A DNA stretch of 64,000 bases from Flavobacteriaceae bacterium (GTDB lineage: Bacteria > Bacteroidota > Bacteroidia > Flavobacteriales > Flavobacteriaceae). Positions 42,530 to 52,170 of the stretch are shown one piece after another. A program made the position numbers and the translations under genes. The notes below the pieces were generated by a model. That model was not told the DNA's origin, did no database searches, and saw only the letters and a program-made list of their open reading frames with translations. How positions within the stretch are numbered: the stretch's first letter is position 1; each line of letters begins with the position of its first letter. The DNA lies in the NCBI GenBank assembly GCA_022428005.1, contig JAKMDI010000005.1:62001-126000 (forward strand). The letters are read 5' to 3'.

Positions 42530-44241
42530 TTAAACATCCAAATCGAATTCATTTCTGAGCTCTTCAATTTTAGGATTTATTTTTTTTAGGTATTCAAACT
42601 TTTCTTTTGCCCCGTATATGTATTCTTCATTTTTTTGAAGTGCTACATCAATTTCAAAAGTGATTTTAAAGTTGTTGAGTACCTTGCTTAAGTATTCTAA
42701 TAATATTGGAAGCTCTTTTGTCAGTTCAACTTTAGTCAATTCATTGGATGCTTTTAGAAGAATTTTATGATCGGGCGCCAAAACAGGTTTACTCATCTCT
42801 AAAAGTGCAGCAATATTGTTTTCTCCTTGTTTATTTTTTTCTTCAACATAGACTTGCCAATGCTCTGATAATGTCTCTTGATCAAAAGTTTCTTGTGCCT
42901 CATTTTGTACTTTTATTTTTGAGGACGCTTTTTTATTGGCTTCTTTTTTAAGCTGAATGCTGGATATAGAGAGACTGGATACGCCTCCCTCAAATTCAGC
43001 TTTGTCAATCTTGATGTTGGGGGTTGGGGTGGATTCTACTTTTTTATCGGGTGCGGCTGTAGGTACTTTTGCATAACTCTTGTATTCTGGTTCAGAGTCG
43101 GCTACAACTAAAGTGTCAGCTTGTTTTGGTGCTTTATAAAGCCCCTGATAATGGGCTAAGGGAATGATAAAACGGTTTATTTTCCCTCGAAATGGAGAGA
43201 GGCCAGTTGCATTAAACATAATTCTATCAATAATCTTTTGTTCTTTGTATTCCTGTAATCCAGCTCGCATTTGCTGGTCAAATCAATAGCCTCTAATAGT
43301 AAAGACAGTGGAGCTTCTTGGGTTTGAATTTTGTATTTTTCCTGTGTGGTATTACTGACTTCGAGAAGTTTTAATGTGCTATTTTCTTTACTCACCATTA
43401 GGTTTCTAAAGTGTAACCCAAGACCGGAAACGAACTGAATCTCATCAAATCCCTTTTGAAGTAGTTCGTCGAAGGCGAGTAAAAGCGCGGGTATGTCGTG
43501 TTTTAAAATCAAGCTGGTTACAGAAAAAAAAGTTTCGTGATCCAACACATTTAGATTTTCCGACACTGATTTTACGGTCAGCTGTTGATTGGAAAAACTG
43601 ACCATTCGGTCATAAATTGACAATGCATCTCTCATGGCACCATCTGCCTTTTGAGCGATTAAATCTAACGCCTCCTCTTCAAACTGAATTTTTTGATCTT
43701 CGGCAATTTTTTTTAAATGTTCCTTACAGTCGGCAACACTTATTCTCTTGAAGTCATAGGTCTGACATCGGGAGAGTATGGTTGGGATAATCTTTTGTTT
43801 TTCAGTGGTTGCCAGAATAAAAATAACATGCTTGGGGGGCTCCTCCAGGGTCTTTAAAAAAGCATTGAAAGCACCAATGGAGAGCATGTGAACTTCGTCT
43901 ATGATATATATTTTATGGGTGCCTACTTGTGGAGGAATTCGAACCTGCTCGTTCAGCGAACGTATATCATCTACGGAATTGTTTGAGGCGGCGTCCAATT
44001 CAAAAATATTAAAGGCGAAGTCTTGGTCGGCATCATTTTTTCCTTGGCTGTTAATTTTTTTTGCCAGAATACGCGCACAGGAAGTTTTACCAACCCCTCG
44101 GGGACCACAAAAAAGCAGTGCTTGTGCCAATTGATTTTTTGCTATGGCATTGTCTAAGGTCTGTGTAATCGCTTTTTGACCCACAACTTCTTCAAAAGTT
44201 TGAGGTCTATATTTTAAGGCCGAAACAACAAAAGTCTCCAT
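42530..44241 (-). CDS. dnaX: DNA polymerase III subunits gamma/tau: zero-frame ORF 44241-43177 (354 aa) joined to -1 frame ORF ending at 42530 (predicted 570 aa tau)
   Basis: METFVVSALKYRPQTFEEVVGQKAITQTL..FCGPRGVGKTSCARILAKK; C-terminal continuation INRFIIPLAHYQ...TLSEHWQVYVEEKN...LRNEFDLDV in the -1 frame, junction at GGGAAAA 43180-43186. Confidence 0.92.
43180..43186 (-). promoter_or_regulatory. Candidate -1 ribosomal frameshift heptamer G GGA AAA followed by UAA
   Basis: mRNA sense ...CAU UUC GAG GGA AAA UAA...; X XXY YYZ with X=G, Y=A, Z=A, in the correct zero-frame phase. Confidence 0.75.
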
Positions 44242-44341
44242 AAGCACTGGGTCTAAACAAAGATAAAAATTGCAGGATGCTACTGAGAGCGACAATCAAT
44301 ATTTTCCTCTCAAATTATCAACAAAAGACTAACTTTGTCAG

Positions 44342-44640
44342 TGGCAGGCTGTCTTATTGCTCTTATTTTTATAAGAGAGGAAAGTCCGGACACCATAGAG
44401 CAGTATAGCGGGTAACGCCCGTCATCCGTTTTTAACGGACAGGACCAGTGCAACAGAAAGGATGTACAGTTCGGCTGTAGTGAAATCAGGTAAACTCTAT
44501 ACGGTGCAACGCCAAGTATAATTGCGGTTGAGAACGGCTCGTTCGATGTAATTGGGTAGGCGGCTAGAATGTTGTAGTAATGCAACATCGAGATAAATAA
44601 TAGGACACGACAGAATCCGGCTTACAGGCCTGCCTTTTTT
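44342..44640 (+). ncRNA. rnpB: RNase P RNA (bacterial type A)
   Basis: Hallmark AGAGGAAAGTCCGGACACCATAGAGCAG, GGGTAACGCCCG, GACAGGACCAGTGCAACAGAAAG, distal GAATCCGGCTTACAGG; P1 GGCAGGC/GCCTGCC ends; T-run at the end. Confidence 0.93.
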
Positions 44641-45180
44641 TTAGTATTTAAAAAAACTGAATACATTACTGCCATATCTCCTGGATTCATAAAAAAAAGA
44701 ATTACCCTCCAGACTCATTTGGTCGCTGTGCTCAACAATCATTAATCCCTTCTCGGTCAAAACCTTTTTATCAAATATACCAGTGATCATTTCGGTGTAC
44801 AAATCTTTCTCCATACCATAAGGTGGGTCGGCAAATACAAGCTCAAATTGTTGGTTCACAGCCTTTATATATTTTACTGCTTCGATCTGGATTACTTGAA
44901 TTGGAAATTCAAGCTGCTCGGAAGTTTTGCGAATATAATTTACACACATTTTATTTTGATCCACAGCAATGACATTTTTAACCCCTCTCGAGGCAAATTC
45001 GTAGCTGATACTCCCTGTTCCTGAAAAGAGATCTAAAACTGCTACAGCATCCCATTGGTATTGATTTTGAAGGATATTAAATAAAGCTTCTTTTGAGCGG
45101 TCAGTGGTGGGGCGAACCGGGAGATTTTTTGGAGCGCTGAGCCTTCTTCCTTTGTGTGAACCAGAAATGATTCGCATCAC
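44641..45180 (-). CDS. rsmD: 16S rRNA (guanine(966)-N(2))-methyltransferase RsmD
   Basis: MRIISGSHKGRRLSAPKNLPVRPTTDRSKEALFNIL; LDLFSGTGSISYEFASRG; VFADPPYG. Confidence 0.95.
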   Translation of the reverse strand: MMRIISGSHKGRRLSAPKNLPVRPTTDRSKEALFNILQNQYQWDAVAVLDLFSGTGSISYEFASRGVKNVIAVDQNKMCVNYIRKTSEQLEFPIQVIQIEAVKYIKAVNQQFELVFADPPYGMEKDLYTEMITGIFDKKVLTEKGLMIVEHSDQMSLEGNSFFYESRRYGSNVFSFFKY

Positions 45181-45950
45181 GCAATCAAATTAAGAAAGTA
45201 GGGTGCAGGGTGATTTTTTTCATCAAAAATTAGGGTGTCGTGTTCATCTGAAAAAGATATTTTTTCATGATAACTTTTGAGCGCTGTGTAATATTTATCG
45301 AATCGATTGTATTTACCAAAAAAAACAATGTTGAATGCCTCTGGACTTAGCGATAAATCCTCTGCAACGGCCATCACAAAATAGAGAAAAGAATCTTCGT
45401 TCAAGCAAGGATAGGTATTGAACATCATCAGTTTATTATTTTTAAAAACAAACAGATCAAATCTATCGTTTTGGAGGTGTATATTCATTGCTGTGTTGTC
45501 CTCATCTGCTTCAGAGGCAGTACACAGATCATAGAGAATCTTTGAATAGTGTTTGAAAGAGATGTCTTTAAAATGGGGTTTTAGGGCGCTTTCGATTTTA
45601 TTATTTAAAGGAAATAATATTTTTATCAGGTCATCATCGGTTTGATTTTCCGAGATTATCTGATCTTTTTCAAGCGATACATTGTAGCTGAGGTAGGTTT
45701 CTTTTTCAGCAGGATTGAAGAGCATTTTTGGTACAAAAGTCGCAGGTTGGTCAAAGTGAATCCCAACGATCTTTTCATTATCTTCAAATGCATGTGACGC
45801 TACAATTTTTTCGAGGGTGTTATTTGGCTCAATTTTATCGGATTCCAAAGGAAAAAAAGGGCGGGCATCAGGGGTACAAAAAGAAAATCCATCCTTAAAA
45901 ATATGGATGGAAAGTTCTTTGTCTTGAATTACTTTTTTACTGAGTGGCAT
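45177..45950 (-). CDS. DUF3822 family protein
   Basis: MPLSKKVIQDKELSIHIFKDGFSFC...; syntenic position next to rsmD in Bacteroidota. Confidence 0.8.
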   Translation of the reverse strand: MPLSKKVIQDKELSIHIFKDGFSFCTPDARPFFPLESDKIEPNNTLEKIVASHAFEDNEKIVGIHFDQPATFVPKMLFNPAEKETYLSYNVSLEKDQIISENQTDDDLIKILFPLNNKIESALKPHFKDISFKHYSKILYDLCTASEADEDNTAMNIHLQNDRFDLFVFKNNKLMMFNTYPCLNEDSFLYFVMAVAEDLSLSPEAFNIVFFGKYNRFDKYYTALKSYHEKISFSDEHDTLIFDEKNHPAPYFLNLIA

Positions 45951-46581
45951 CAAAAATAGTCGGCCAGTTTCCATTGGTACTTACTTCAGTAAGTGAGCCC
46001 AAGATAATCTCAGGACCGTTGACCCCATCAACGGATACGGTTTCATTTTCTATTTTTAGTAAATCTGTATCTTGATCGTGTAGAATTATATCCTTGGCGA
46101 CTTTTACCTCAAATACAGGTACTTTATAACCATTTTTATCGATAATTTTAGCATCGATTTTAAAATCAGCATCGACACCCCCAACTGGAACGGAGGCAAA
46201 ATTTCTGTATGATTCAGAGTTATTAAAAAGAGAGTCTTTTACGGGTACATAGCCCAGTGTGTCAATAACGATCACTTCACGGAGCATATCGATCCTGTAG
46301 GTTCTGTCATATTCCATGTAGGAAGAATCTCGCTTTTCAACTAAAGTAAAAATACCAGTATCTATAAATTTCACCAAGCTATCAAAATTATTGCTGTAGA
46401 CCCCTTTTACATCTTTGTGAGCAATTTGGGCTTTTCGAATTTTTTTTAGTTTATTAATAACCACGGCGTAGCGTTCATTCTTGGTCTTGTTAAAGTTTAT
46501 GGGACCATTAATAGAATCGTAAATTTTATAACTAAAAAATACCGCAAGGATCCATAGTACTGCTTGAAGCGCTAATTTCAT
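45937..46581 (-). CDS. Conserved flavobacterial hypothetical membrane-anchored protein
   Basis: Single N-terminal TM MKLALQAVLWILAVFFSYKIYDSI followed by soluble domain; overlaps the DUF3822 gene. Confidence 0.65.
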   Translation of the reverse strand: MKLALQAVLWILAVFFSYKIYDSINGPINFNKTKNERYAVVINKLKKIRKAQIAHKDVKGVYSNNFDSLVKFIDTGIFTLVEKRDSSYMEYDRTYRIDMLREVIVIDTLGYVPVKDSLFNNSESYRNFASVPVGGVDADFKIDAKIIDKNGYKVPVFEVKVAKDIILHDQDTDLLKIENETVSVDGVNGPEIILGSLTEVSTNGNWPTIFDATQ

Positions 46582-46621
46582 TGTAAGTTAGTTTTTAATA
46601 AAAACAAATCTACAATTTTTT

Positions 46622-48094
46622 TTGAATCGTAAAAGTATTACAAATGAATTATATTGGCCTAAAATAAATGATGTGCCAAAGCTGTCTTTCCATAAACTGT
46701 TAACCGAAAAATTTGAGTTCCAACCCACGCCATGCCAAGAGGAGGGATTTGAAAAAATCGCTCACTTTGTTTCCCATTCCAAAAACAATACCCTTTTACT
46801 GATAAAAGGCTATGCCGGGACTGGAAAAACAACGCTGATAGGGCATTTGGTAAAGCAATTGGGGCGGATCAATAAAAAATCAGTTTTAATGGCACCAACG
46901 GGGCGGGCCGCTAAAGTGCTGTCCTCCTATGCTGGAAAAAACGCATTGACCATCCACAAGAAAATATATTTTCCAAAAGCTGAGAGTGGGGGCGCTGGGG
47001 TTAAGTTTACTTTAAAGGAAAACAAACACACCCACACCCTGTTTATAGTGGATGAGTCCTCTATGATTGGAGACGACCGACAGCAAAGTAAACTCTTCGA
47101 AAATGGATCTTTACTTCACGATCTGTTCCAATACGTCACCCAGGGGGACGATTGTAAATTGATATTCGTTGGAGATACAGCACAGTTGCCCCCCGTTAAC
47201 CTCGGGCTAAGCCCTGCCTTGGACGAAGATGAGCTGACCTCCCAATTCAATGTGGATGTAATTAGTGTGACCTTAAATGACGTGGTACGTCAAAAAGCCC
47301 AATCAGGCGTACTGCTCAATGCCACCAAAATACGGGAGTTGTTGCTGGATGGACAATCTCAACATTTTCAATTTAAATTAGAGGGGTTTCAGGACATCGT
47401 CCGAATTATGGATGGAAACGAATTTCTGGAACTGTTAAACAATGCACTGGACGAGGATGGTATTGATCAAACCGTTTTGATTGTTCGGTCCAATAAAAGA
47501 GCCAACCTATATAATAAAAGCATCAGAGAACGGATCCTTTTCTTAGAGTCAGACTTGGCTGTGGGCGATCAATTGATGGTCGTTAAAAACAATTATTTTT
47601 GGCTTGGAGCGGATTCTCAACCTGGGTTTATCGCCAATGGAGACGTCATTCGTATTAACCGAATCAATAAGTATGTGGAGCGATATGATATGAAATTTGC
47701 GGAAGTAAATGTGAAAATGGTAGATTATCCCAATGAGCCCTCATTCGATACCGTATTGTTGTTGGAAACATTGAACAGCGAAACAGCAAACTTAGGTTTT
47801 GAACAGTCCCAGCTTCTCTACCAAAAAGTTGCCCAAGACTACAGTAATGAAAAATCCAAATACAAACGGTTTATCAAAATTAAAACAGATCCTTATTTCA
47901 ATGCCCTGCAAGTAAAATACTCTTATGCCATCACCTGTCACAAATCCCAAGGAGGGCAGTGGAAGAATGTTTTCGTTGAACAGCCCTATCTGCCCGACGG
48001 TCCAAATATAGATTATTATAGATGGCTCTATACTGCAATTACGCGATCAAAAGAGTCCCTTTTTTTAATCGGATTTAACAAGGAATATTTTTAA
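46622..48094 (+). CDS. ATP-dependent RecD-like DNA helicase (SF1), TTG start
   Basis: LLIKGYAGTGKTTLIGHLVKQLG; FIVDESSMIGDD; LIFVGDTAQLPPV; YSYAITCHKSQGGQWKNVFV. Confidence 0.94.
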   Translation: MNRKSITNELYWPKINDVPKLSFHKLLTEKFEFQPTPCQEEGFEKIAHFVSHSKNNTLLLIKGYAGTGKTTLIGHLVKQLGRINKKSVLMAPTGRAAKVLSSYAGKNALTIHKKIYFPKAESGGAGVKFTLKENKHTHTLFIVDESSMIGDDRQQSKLFENGSLLHDLFQYVTQGDDCKLIFVGDTAQLPPVNLGLSPALDEDELTSQFNVDVISVTLNDVVRQKAQSGVLLNATKIRELLLDGQSQHFQFKLEGFQDIVRIMDGNEFLELLNNALDEDGIDQTVLIVRSNKRANLYNKSIRERILFLESDLAVGDQLMVVKNNYFWLGADSQPGFIANGDVIRINRINKYVERYDMKFAEVNVKMVDYPNEPSFDTVLLLETLNSETANLGFEQSQLLYQKVAQDYSNEKSKYKRFIKIKTDPYFNALQVKYSYAITCHKSQGGQWKNVFVEQPYLPDGPNIDYYRWLYTAITRSKESLFLIGFNKEYF

Positions 48095-48160
48095 GTTTTT
48101 AAGACTAAAAAGTCTTAATTGAGTACTTGGTATTACAAAATTTATCCTTCTTTTGTATTT

Positions 48161-48904
48161 ATGAAAATAGTCTCTATTATACCTGCCCGATACGATTCGC
48201 AAAGGTTTCCCGCAAAGCTGATGCAAAGCTTGGGAGGTAAATCGGTTATCCTAAGAACCTACGAGAATGCCCTTGCAACAGGTCTCTTTGATGAGGTTTT
48301 TGTCGCTACAGACAGCCCGCTTATTTTCGATGAGATTTCTGATAATGGTGGAAAAGCCGTAATGACCAAAAGTACCCATCAGTGCGGTAGCGACAGAATC
48401 GCTGAAGCAGTTGAGGAAATGGATGCCGATATTGTGATCAATGTTCAAGGTGATGAACCTTTTATTGATAAAAAAAGCCTCAGTAACCTCATTCAAGTAT
48501 TTCACAACGATTCTCATAAAGAAATATCTCTGGCGTCCCTGATGACCCCGATAAAAAACAGCGAGGAAATACAAAACCCGAGCGTGGTTAAAGTAATCGT
48601 TGATTTAAATAATTTTGCTTTATATTTTTCAAGATCTGTGATTCCGCACAATCGCGATCAAGAGGAACAGACCCTTCACTACAAACACATTGGGGTATAT
48701 GCTTTCCGAAAAGAAGCGCTTATGGAGTTCAGCAAACAAGAGATGACTCCACTGGAAGCTGCAGAGAAAGTGGAGTGTATTCGTTATCTTGAACACGGAA
48801 AAAAAATTAAAATGGTGGCAACGGATGTTCTCAATTTTGGGATCGATACCCCGGAAGATCTCCAGCAAGCCAAAGCCTTCCTGAATGAAATAAAATCGAA
48901 ATGA
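48161..48904 (+). CDS. kdsB: 3-deoxy-manno-octulosonate cytidylyltransferase
   Basis: MKIVSIIPARYDSQRFPAKLMQSLGGKSVILRTYENAL; INVQGDEPFI. Confidence 0.96.
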   Translation: MKIVSIIPARYDSQRFPAKLMQSLGGKSVILRTYENALATGLFDEVFVATDSPLIFDEISDNGGKAVMTKSTHQCGSDRIAEAVEEMDADIVINVQGDEPFIDKKSLSNLIQVFHNDSHKEISLASLMTPIKNSEEIQNPSVVKVIVDLNNFALYFSRSVIPHNRDQEEQTLHYKHIGVYAFRKEALMEFSKQEMTPLEAAEKVECIRYLEHGKKIKMVATDVLNFGIDTPEDLQQAKAFLNEIKSK

Positions 48905-49425
48905 TTAGCTGGTTTTCAAAAATTATTTTCCTGCGTCTTATGGGATGGAAAATAGAAGGTGATTTCCCCTCATTGAATAAATTTGTTTTAGCAGTGGTTC
49001 CCCATACCCGCAATACCGATTTCATTATTGGGGTACTGACCAGGGCCGTGGTGGACCAAAAAATCAGCTATGTAGGTAAGAAAGAATTATTTAATCCCCT
49101 GACAGGTTGGTTCTTCCGCGCACTGGGGGGAACGCCCATCAATCGAAACTCCACAGAAAATAAAGTCTCCTCTATTACAAAAATATTTAAAGAAAAAGAA
49201 GTTTTTAGAATGGCCATTGCCCCGGAAGGCACTCGAAAAAAAGTGGACAAATGGAAAACAGGATTTTATTATATCGCAATGGAGGCAGAAGTGCCCATCC
49301 TTTTGGTAAACTTTAATTATGCATTAAAGCAGGTAGGTTTTTTAAAACTTTTTTATCCCACAGGAAACATAGAAAAAGATTTTAAGGAAATGGAGTCTTA
49401 TTTTAATGAGGCCATGCAGCCTTAG
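48901..49425 (+). CDS. 1-acyl-sn-glycerol-3-phosphate acyltransferase family
   Basis: VVPHTRNTDFIIG (HX4D-like), GGTPINRNS, IAPEGTRKKVDKWKTGFYYIA. Confidence 0.92.
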   Translation: MISWFSKIIFLRLMGWKIEGDFPSLNKFVLAVVPHTRNTDFIIGVLTRAVVDQKISYVGKKELFNPLTGWFFRALGGTPINRNSTENKVSSITKIFKEKEVFRMAIAPEGTRKKVDKWKTGFYYIAMEAEVPILLVNFNYALKQVGFLKLFYPTGNIEKDFKEMESYFNEAMQP

Positions 49426-50138
49426 TCTGTGATGTCCAGAGCGTGATAAACATTTTGAACATCGTCATCTTCCTCAATTTTTTCTATGAGTCGAATCACC
49501 TCTTCCTCTTGATCAGCTGTCAGCTTTTTGGTAATTTGAGGAATACGCTCAAAACCAGAGGAAAGAATCTCCACTTCGCGTTTTTCTAATTCTTTTTGGA
49601 TGGCCCCAAACTGATCAAAGGGGGCATAGAGCAAAACTCCATCCTCATCTTCAAAGATTTCCTCGACACCAAAGTCTATAAAATCAAGCTCAATTTCCTC
49701 CACATCAACCCCTTCTGCTGGGATTCTGAAATTACAAGTGCGGTCAAACATAAATTCTACAGATCCAGAGGTACCCAGATTTCCATTTGATTTGTTGAAA
49801 TAACTTCTTACGTTGGCCACTGTTCTGTTGTTGTTGTCTGTAGCAGTTTCGACCAGGATGGCAATACCATGGGGGGCATAACCCTCAAACAAAACTTCTT
49901 TGTAGTTTTCCGTATTCTTGTCAGAGGCTTTTTTAATGGCCCTTTCTACATTGTCTTTGGGCATATTGGCCGCTTTGGCATTTTGTATAACTGCCCTCAG
50001 CCTTGAGTTATTGTCAGGATCTGGTCCACCGTCTTTTACGGCCATCACAATGTCCTTTCCAATTCTTGTAAAGGTTTTGGCCATGGTCGACCAGCGTTTC
50101 ATTTTTCTAGCTTTACGAAATTCAAAGGCTCTTCCCAT
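49422..50138 (-). CDS. YebC/PmpR family DNA-binding/translation-associated protein
   Basis: MGRAFEFRKARKMKRWSTMAKTFTRIGKDIVMAVKDGG. Confidence 0.95.
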   Translation of the reverse strand: MGRAFEFRKARKMKRWSTMAKTFTRIGKDIVMAVKDGGPDPDNNSRLRAVIQNAKAANMPKDNVERAIKKASDKNTENYKEVLFEGYAPHGIAILVETATDNNNRTVANVRSYFNKSNGNLGTSGSVEFMFDRTCNFRIPAEGVDVEEIELDFIDFGVEEIFEDEDGVLLYAPFDQFGAIQKELEKREVEILSSGFERIPQITKKLTADQEEEVIRLIEKIEEDDDVQNVYHALDITD

Positions 50139-50175
50139 ATAATTAATTTGTAGATCAGTGCAAATATAAAAACAA

Positions 50176-51000
50176 TTAAAAATCCTTCTTAATAGGAGTT
50201 AAGTCATCCAATATTTCAGTGTAGGAAAACAGCAGGTTTTGAGGCAGTTTGTTTTCCTTTGCCAGTACTGCCAAATAGCGCATTTCGTTGGTGGTGTAAA
50301 CTTGCTTAAAGATGGCTTTTTTGTAGTAGCGTTTTGTTATTAATAGTTTTATGAAGTCAAAATGATGAATCAAGTCGGTACTCCCCAGATGAAAAATCCC
50401 TGTGAGTTTCTGGTTGATGATATAATGGATCTGCTGGCTTAATTTGATGTTGTTATTTACATTGATGATCGTATTTGGGAATACTTCAATGGGCTCGTCG
50501 TTAACAATAGCATTGTCTAATTCTTGAATCCTCGGGGATTGATTTCCAAAAATCATCGGCAAGCGTGCAAGAACATATTTGGATGGAGAAAGCCGCAACA
50601 GATCGTTTTCAATTTTGATCTTAAATCTACCATAAATACTTTCAGATAGGGTTTTGTCGTATTCATAGGAGGGAAAGTGTTCAAAGGTGTCAAAAACATT
50701 GGCAGAGGAGAGGAATAGGAGTCTGCAGTCGGAGTGTTTCACGTGATTGATTAAAAAACGATGGGCTTCGATCTGACTTTCAAATGATCCACGAAGAGCA
50801 GAGATCACCAGCTTTGGCTTAATTTCTTTTAATAGAACATCCAAACCATCCTCCTCTAAATCAAAATGAAAAAAATGACTGTTGCTTCTATACCCCTTTT
50901 TATTAAAATAGGTTCCAAAGGTGTCGTAATAAGAGTTTAATTCTCTATAAAGGGTGTTTCCAATAAAACCACTAGCACCAAGAATCAAAATTCTTTTCAC
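50176..51000 (-). CDS. NAD-dependent epimerase / RmlD-like sugar nucleotide-binding protein
   Basis: RILILGASGFIGNTLYRELN; Rossmann SDR with YDKTLSESIYGRFK. Confidence 0.88.
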   Translation of the reverse strand: MKRILILGASGFIGNTLYRELNSYYDTFGTYFNKKGYRSNSHFFHFDLEEDGLDVLLKEIKPKLVISALRGSFESQIEAHRFLINHVKHSDCRLLFLSSANVFDTFEHFPSYEYDKTLSESIYGRFKIKIENDLLRLSPSKYVLARLPMIFGNQSPRIQELDNAIVNDEPIEVFPNTIINVNNNIKLSQQIHYIINQKLTGIFHLGSTDLIHHFDFIKLLITKRYYKKAIFKQVYTTNEMRYLAVLAKENKLPQNLLFSYTEILDDLTPIKKDF

Positions 51001-51006
51001 GAGCCA

Positions 51007-52089
51007 TTATTTATAAAAGGGAAGTTTGACAATTTTTGCGGGGATAAACTTATCTCGGATTAGAATTTTCACCTCTTGCCCAACACTGGAAAAGTCCTTT
51101 TTTACATAGCCCAAGCCAATGCCTCTATTCAGTGAAGGAGATTGGGTACCAGAGCTAATTTTTCCAATGGGATTCTCTTCAGTATCACAGATTTTATAGC
51201 CAGCACGTGGAATGCCCCTTTCTGTGATTTGGATGCCTACCAATTTACTTTCGGTTCCTGCTTCAAGAGATTTTTGATGATGATCGGCCATTAAAAAACC
51301 AGTATGTGGTCGGGTCACCCATCCCAAACCAGCACTTATCGGACATGTTTCGTCATTGATTTCGTTTCCGTAAAGACAATACCCCATTTCCAAACGGAGG
51401 GTGTCTCTTGCGGCAAGGCCAATGGGTAGTATTCCATATTTATCCCCTGCTTCCATAACAGCGTTCCAGACCTTTACTGCCTCTGTGGCAGGGAAATATA
51501 TTTCGATGCCTCCAGCACCTGTATAACCAGTGGTTGCCACCAGTACATCTTCAACCCCTGCAAAAGTGGTAGTGGTGTGGCTGTAATTGGAAAGTAGTTT
51601 TAAATCAGAACTGCACAAAACGCCCATGGCTGCAACCGCTTGTGGGCCCTGTATGGCCAATAACGCCGTGTCATCAGAAACATCACGGATATTTGCATTG
51701 AAATTTTGATTGTGTTTTAGGAGATGGTTCCAATCCTTTTCAATATTGGATGCATTGACCACCAAGAGATATTCTTGATCTTTTAATTGATAAACGATCA
51801 AATCGTCCACCACGCCTCCTGTTGCGTTAGGAAGATAATTGTATTGGGCTTTTTCCGTTTTGAGTTTTGCAATATCATTGCTGCAGAGGAATTGCAATAA
51901 TGAGGCTGCATTGTCCCCTTCAACAATAAATTCCCCCATATGGGAAACATCAAAAACACCCAGATTTTCCCTTACAGCCAGGTGTTCCACTTTTACCCCT
52001 GCGTACTGAATGGGCATTTGATATCCACCAAATAATGCCATTTTTGCACCTAATTGGTTATGGATATCGAAAAATGGGGTAGTTTTCAT
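51007..52089 (-). CDS. gcvT: Glycine cleavage system aminomethyltransferase T protein
   Basis: MKTTPFFDIHNQLGAKMALFGGYQMPIQYAGVKVEHLAVRENLGVFDVSHMGEF. Confidence 0.97.
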   Translation of the reverse strand: MKTTPFFDIHNQLGAKMALFGGYQMPIQYAGVKVEHLAVRENLGVFDVSHMGEFIVEGDNAASLLQFLCSNDIAKLKTEKAQYNYLPNATGGVVDDLIVYQLKDQEYLLVVNASNIEKDWNHLLKHNQNFNANIRDVSDDTALLAIQGPQAVAAMGVLCSSDLKLLSNYSHTTTTFAGVEDVLVATTGYTGAGGIEIYFPATEAVKVWNAVMEAGDKYGILPIGLAARDTLRLEMGYCLYGNEINDETCPISAGLGWVTRPHTGFLMADHHQKSLEAGTESKLVGIQITERGIPRAGYKICDTEENPIGKISSGTQSPSLNRGIGLGYVKKDFSSVGQEVKILIRDKFIPAKIVKLPFYK

Positions 52090-52170
52090 GAATCTATTTT
52101 ACACAAAAATATTACATTTAAAGTATAAGAACCTTTAATCTTAAGTGGAATACTGCATTAAATTACTTTT

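Noticed and set aside
43177-43270. dnaX as a pseudogene or simple sequencing error
   Set aside because: Not excluded, but the break falls exactly on a canonical in-phase slippery heptamer with an adjacent stop, no long homopolymer is present, and both parts look conserved. Programmed frameshifting is favoured.
44310-44588. ORF 44310..44588 (-), 92 aa
   Set aside because: Lies antisense to the RNase P RNA gene; no protein-like motif.
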